Positions 59,881-64,000 of a DNA stretch of 64,000 nucleotides are shown here, piece by piece (position 1 is the first letter of the stretch; each line of letters starts with the position of its first letter). The stretch covers positions 1 through 64,000 of the forward strand of contig NW_025408685.1 in assembly GCF_020360975.1 (NCBI RefSeq), read 5' to 3'. The position numbers and the translations under genes are program-made. The notes beneath the pieces are model-generated. The model had not been told where the DNA came from, ran no database searches, and worked only from the letters and a program-made list of their open reading frames with translations. This DNA comes from Hirsutella rhossiliensis. Lineage: Eukaryota > Ascomycota > Sordariomycetes > Hypocreales > Ophiocordycipitaceae.

Positions 59881-61180
59881 TAATATAGAACCCCCTTATA
59901 GACCGATTTACCCTTTATTATAAAGGGAACTCTAAGTATTACGTAACTAGATTTAAAATACGATAAAAAGGAAAATAATCTAGGAGTTAAAGAGCTTAGC
60001 TAAGGCGCTTATCCTTTTTATTTTAAAAAAGGATAGTACCTTATAGCTATATATAGACTACTAAAGACTTAACTAAGTTATATAAAAGAATCGGTACCCT
60101 TTACCCTTTATTTTAGAGATTATTAACCGCTATTAAGGAGCTAAGTATTTTTCTAAGATTAATATATAGAATATATATTAACGTATTTAAATTTAAAAAG
60201 GAGATAAATAAAAGACCGCTTTCTAAACGTATTATAAATATTTTAAATACTTAGTAATACCCTTTAAACTTACTAACGTATTAACTATATTTTAAAGCTA
60301 TATTTATTAAGCGCTTAAGGAGCTTATAAATATAATCTATATAGTCTACCTTAATAATATCCTTATATACTTTAAGATAAAAGAAGAATATACTAAATAC
60401 TTAAGATAAGTAATAAAAAAGCTAAGGGCTATATAGCTTTATATAAAACTATTAAAGTATACTTTTTATTAATAGTTAATTAAGTTCCTTAAGTTTATTT
60501 TATCTATTAATAAGGTATTAATAGACCCTTAATAAGTAGAGGTAATAACTTAATAGTCTAAACCTATAACTTACTATAATATTTAGGTTTTCCTTAAGTT
60601 TTATAATTTTTACTAACGATTTATATATAGGTATTCTAGAGTTATAGCGCTTTTAATTATACTATTAAAGGGGAGTAAGAATAAGAAGAAGCTAAGGAGT
60701 ATAGAGCTAAACCTTATTAAATAAGTAGCGTTTTAAGCTCTTAAGGATGCTTTTTAAGGAGCCTTACTCCTTTAATATTATAATTTAAAAAGAGATATTT
60801 ATATCGAAATAAATATATTATAATTTATAATAATAAGAATTATCTCTTAACTTAATAATAAAGGGCGTTACTATCTAATTATATTTCAGTTAAGGAAGTT
60901 TACTAGAGCCGAACTTAATTATAGTATTTTAGACTAAGAACTATTTACTATTATTAATTTATTTAAATACTAATAATATTATATTAAAAGGGTAGTATAT
61001 AAAGTAAAGGTATTATTAAACTACTATAACCTTTAAACGTTTATATACTAAACCTTCTTAAATATAAGGTAAGTAAGATAGTATATATATTTAATACTAT
61101 TTAGCTTTATAATTAAGTATTATATAAGTAAATTAAACCTAGTAAACGCGCTATTAAAAATACTTAAATATAAAGGTAAG
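59881..61180 (+). pseudogene. chromo-2 reverse transcriptase and RNase H (broken, YLDD now YLNN)
   Basis: Plus strand: LKKDSTLxLYID at about 60018-60053 (KKDGTLRLCVDYRGLN region), KNRYPLPFILEIINRY at about 60083-60130, AKYFSKINI at about 60140-60167 and VYLNNILIYFK at 60344-60376. In the last, the two catalytic Asp codons are AAT, while chromo-1 still has GACGAT. RNase H follows to about 61180 (YIEINILxF-like stretch near 60800, relic of the first Asp region). Confidence 0.85.
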
Positions 61181-61399
61181 AAGCCCTTATTTATAAAACT
61201 ATTACTAAAGCTATAAATAAAGCTAGCTACTATTAATACTATATCTATATAGAGGAATAATAAGGCGTTTTTATAGGTAAAGAGATATTTAACCTTAAGT
61301 TAATATAAGTATAGTAAAGCGCCTTTATATAAGGAAAATATATAAGCTTATTTATAATAAAACTATAATAATTTAAGCGTAAGACTTAAACGATTAGCT

Positions 61400-63000
61400 A
61401 ATTAAGCTAAAGAGAGAGCTAGTTATAAATAGTTACTCTTAAGGAAAACCGCTAAAGAAGTAGCTTACTATATAAAGGTTTATATAGTAAAAGTTCTAGA
61501 ACCGTTACTAGAGTTACTAAAATATACTTAGTTAGTTAATATAGCGATTAATAAGCTAAAAGAAACTAAAGACTTTTTAAAAGGAAAGGGTTTTTAGTTA
61601 GTATACTTAGATAAACTACTACTATAAAAGGGTTATATTATAGTACTTTTAAAGGTAGCTTTATAGTAAGAGCTAATATAGCTCTTTTATAATAATTTAT
61701 TAGTAAGATACTTTAGCTCTTAATATACTAGTAAACTATTAGTAAGGAACTTTTATTAAGATAAAATAATAAAAGATATAAATAAATATATTTAGTTATA
61801 CTTAATATATTAAAGTATAGTATTTAAGAGGTATCGCCCTTATTATATTATATAATCGTTACTATATCTTATATAACTATAGGAAGAATTATTAATAGAC
61901 TTTATTATAGGTCTACTTAAAGTATAGTATAATAAATAAGACGCTAATATAATCTTAGTAATCGTAGACTAATATACTAAGTATTGCCTTTTCTTTCCTA
62001 TCTCTAAGATAATAATAGCTCTAAAGCTAGTAGAATTATTCTATTACTAAATTAAATTAATATATAAATCTTTAAAAGGTATTATCTTAGATAAAGGGTC
62101 CTTATTTATAAGTAAGTTTTAGTTAAATCTTTATTTTATCTTATAAGTAAAATATAGGCTATTAATAGTATTTTACCTATAAACTAATAAGTAAATAAAA
62201 TAAATAAACTAAGCTATATAATACTACTTAAGATACTTTACTAACTTAAAATAAACTAACTAAGTATTACTCTTATATATTACTTAATTTATATATAATA
62301 ATATAAAGAATATAATAACTAGGTTATTACTTAATAAAGCGTTAATAGGTTATTAACTAAACTTTTATATTAATACTAAGGATAATATTATTTAAAGGGG
62401 GGTACTTAAAGTAAGAGTAAGAGTTACTAAGCTATAAGAGCTATAAAAGAGGCTTAAGGAATACTAAGGAAAAGCTATTAAATCGTAAGTAAAATACTAT
62501 AATTTAAGGTACTAACCGCTTATACTAAAAGTAAGAGACCTTATAGTACTATCGATAAAGAACTTATACTTTAAGGATAAAAAATAAAAACTCTTACTTA
62601 AGTATATTAAACTATTTTAAGTCTTATAAGCTATTAGAAAGTAAGTATATTATCTTATACTCCTTAAAAAGTACTTACGCTTCTATAACGTTTTCTATAT
62701 TAATCTCTTAGAGCTATAGAAGGAGAGAAAAGGCACCTATAAAGATAGCGAAATCCTATTAATACTAAACTTAAAGGATAATAAAGGTAAATAAAAAGTC
62801 TAAGAGATTAAAGACTAAAAAAGATCTAAGGGCGATACCTTTTTCCTTATTAAATAAAAAAGATAGCTAGCTAAGTATAATTAATAAGTTAATACTAAAG
62901 ATATAGTAAATAGCTAAGACCTTATTAAAGAATATACTACTTACTTAACTAAGAAAAAGAGGTATAAAACTAAGTAAGGTAAGGAAACTTATTAGTATAG
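61400..63000 (+). pseudogene. chromo-2 integrase and chromodomain (broken)
   Basis: Plus strand: EELLIDFIIGLLKVxYN at 61882-61932 (first Asp), ILVIVDxYTKYCLFFPISKI at 61952-62010, SPKGIILDKGSLFISKF-like sequence at about 62070-62120 (second Asp kept) and the third catalytic region near 62180-62215. At 62655-62715 it reads LLKKYLRFYNVFYINLLEL (RIHPVFHVSLLEP). The chromodomain is at about 62785-62940: VxEIKDxKRSKGDTFFLI, then LAKYNx, NTKDIVNSxDLIKEY. It would direct integration to marked chromatin in a working copy. Confidence 0.85.
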
Positions 63001-63254
63001 GGAGACGCTACTAAATTAATAATAAATCCCTATTAAATCGCTATTAACTTATTAATATATTAATATATTAATATACCTAAATATTTTATAACTATATATA
63101 AAATAATAAAATAATAAAATAAAGAAAAACTATTTATACTACTTATTAAATATTATTAAGGAAAATAAAACTAAACTATAACTTTATTAAGACGTTAATA
63201 ATAAAGGAAAGAAAGATAGTTATAACTAAATTAAAAAAAGATAAGACCTATCTA

Positions 63255-64000
63255 TTACTTTTAACTACCCTTTTTTTTTACTAGTATAGTAAGAACTAAT
63301 TAAGGCGCCCCCTCCGCTATACTAAATACTTTTAGAAATACTAGAACTACCTTATCCTTTACTTCTTTCTTATCCTTTATATCGAAACCTATCTTTATTA
63401 ATATAGTACTTACCTTAGCCTTAGTAAATAGTAAGGCGTATTATTATAAAGTATAGCTTATATCGCCGTTAATAAAGTAGAGTTTTAACTAAGATTCCTA
63501 GGCTTAGTACTCTAAGCTTATATAAGCGATATTAAATAAAGGCGCGGGGTTAAAGTAAATAATAAGCTTATAGCGCTTATTAATTAATATACGGTAGTTA
63601 GTATACTTAACTTAGTATATTATTAAGCGGTCGCTAATAAAAAGGTTAGATAAAACTTATAATAATAGACTTTTATATACCTATAGTCTTAAAAGACTTA
63701 TAATAAGCTATCTTAGCGGTATTAAAAGCCTTAGTTAAATACTATACTATAATAGTAAGATAGCGCTAATTAGCCTCTTCGAAAATAAGCACGCTTACGT
63801 TTAAGCTATCGTCCTTAGTATCCTTATTATTAGTCTTTAGCTTATTAAGCTTATATAGGTACTTAATAATAGCGACTATATCGGCCTAGTTATTAAATAT
63901 AAAAGTAGCGGCCTTAAGAAAGATTAGCTTATTAATTATAATATTTAAAGTTAAAGGGAAACTTACTTAGTTATAGGTCGCGGTATATCTATAGTATTAT
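63255..64000 (-). pseudogene. chromo-2 antisense ORF, C-terminal part (cut by window edge)
   Basis: Reverse complement of chromo-1 30762-31365 plus the end of 18780-18906, without the B insertion. The stop pair TAATAG is at 63252-63257. It holds the uninterrupted site of B (gtac at 63859-63862). The basic C-terminus KKKGS is kept. Having the ORF in two chromovirus copies at different loci shows it belongs to the element. Confidence 0.65.

Larger units (their letters stand above)
56945..64000 (+). mobile_element. Chromovirus chromo-2, truncated by the window edge, with repeat R inserted
   Basis: Same family as chromo-1, plus strand: LTR 56945-57201, gag, protease, reverse transcriptase, RNase H, integrase, chromodomain, then the antisense ORF running off the right edge. 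R (57241-57936) sits close behind the LTR. It is more AT-rich than chromo-1, and many CG in chromo-1 are TA here. The 3' LTR is outside the window. Confidence 0.92.

Noticed and set aside
1..64000. Reading the whole window as a centromere
   Set aside because: AT-rich, RIP-mutated retroelement nests do form regional centromeres in some fungi, but nothing in the sequence separates a centromere from any other repeat block. CENP-A mapping would be needed.

Overview
The window is a gene-free, AT-rich block of a filamentous fungal genome, most likely a Pezizomycotina ascomycete, made of dead LTR retrotransposons. The main clue is the dinucleotide bias. CA and TG are almost absent and TA is in great excess; in bases 1-600 I find one TG (71) and one CA (524). 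Glutamine and tryptophan codons have become TAA/TAG throughout, so no retroelement frame is open. This is the signature of repeat-induced point mutation (RIP). I found no host gene, tRNA, rRNA or CRISPR array. The species is not identifiable from this sequence.

Layout. 1-2603: 5' half of a minus-strand Ty1/copia element (copia-1) with its LTR. 2604-4990: unclassified relics plus an orphan LTR-like repeat R (3321-4003). About 4990-13760: a minus-strand chromodomain Ty3/gypsy element (G1), cut at 10115-10673 by a lone copia LTR. 13840-16205: 3' half of a plus-strand copia element (copia-2). 16206-16776: unclassified. 16777-56752: one nested complex. 56753-56944: unclassified. 56945-64000: a plus-strand chromovirus (chromo-2) running off the right edge and carrying a second R copy.

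The nested complex. Outer element A (plus strand, about 12.5 kb without insertions) has LTRs at 16777-17154 and 56372-56752 and a GTAG target duplication. Chromo-1 (minus strand, 7.7 kb, 257-bp LTRs) sits in its leader, and element C (minus strand, 7.8 kb, 464-bp LTRs) sits in its last ORF. Element B, a second copy of A's family, is inserted in chromo-1. The family copies inside the window supply the uninterrupted target site for B, chromo-1, C and R, so the order A, then chromo-1 and C, then B inside chromo-1, is directly supported.

Most notable content. The gypsy families carry long extra coding regions between integrase and the 3' LTR. The A/B family has an antisense ORF plus a sense ORF of roughly 840 codons with its own pyrimidine-rich leader. 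Chromo-1/2 has an antisense ORF of about 500 codons with a very basic segment. C has a short antisense coiled-coil-like ORF beside its 3' LTR. G1 has a long sense region after its chromodomain. The older copies (A, chromo-2) have lost many CpG sites to TpA that the younger copies (B, chromo-1) still keep. All coding calls below are pseudogenes, and their boundaries are approximate unless a start, stop, LTR end or duplication is named.
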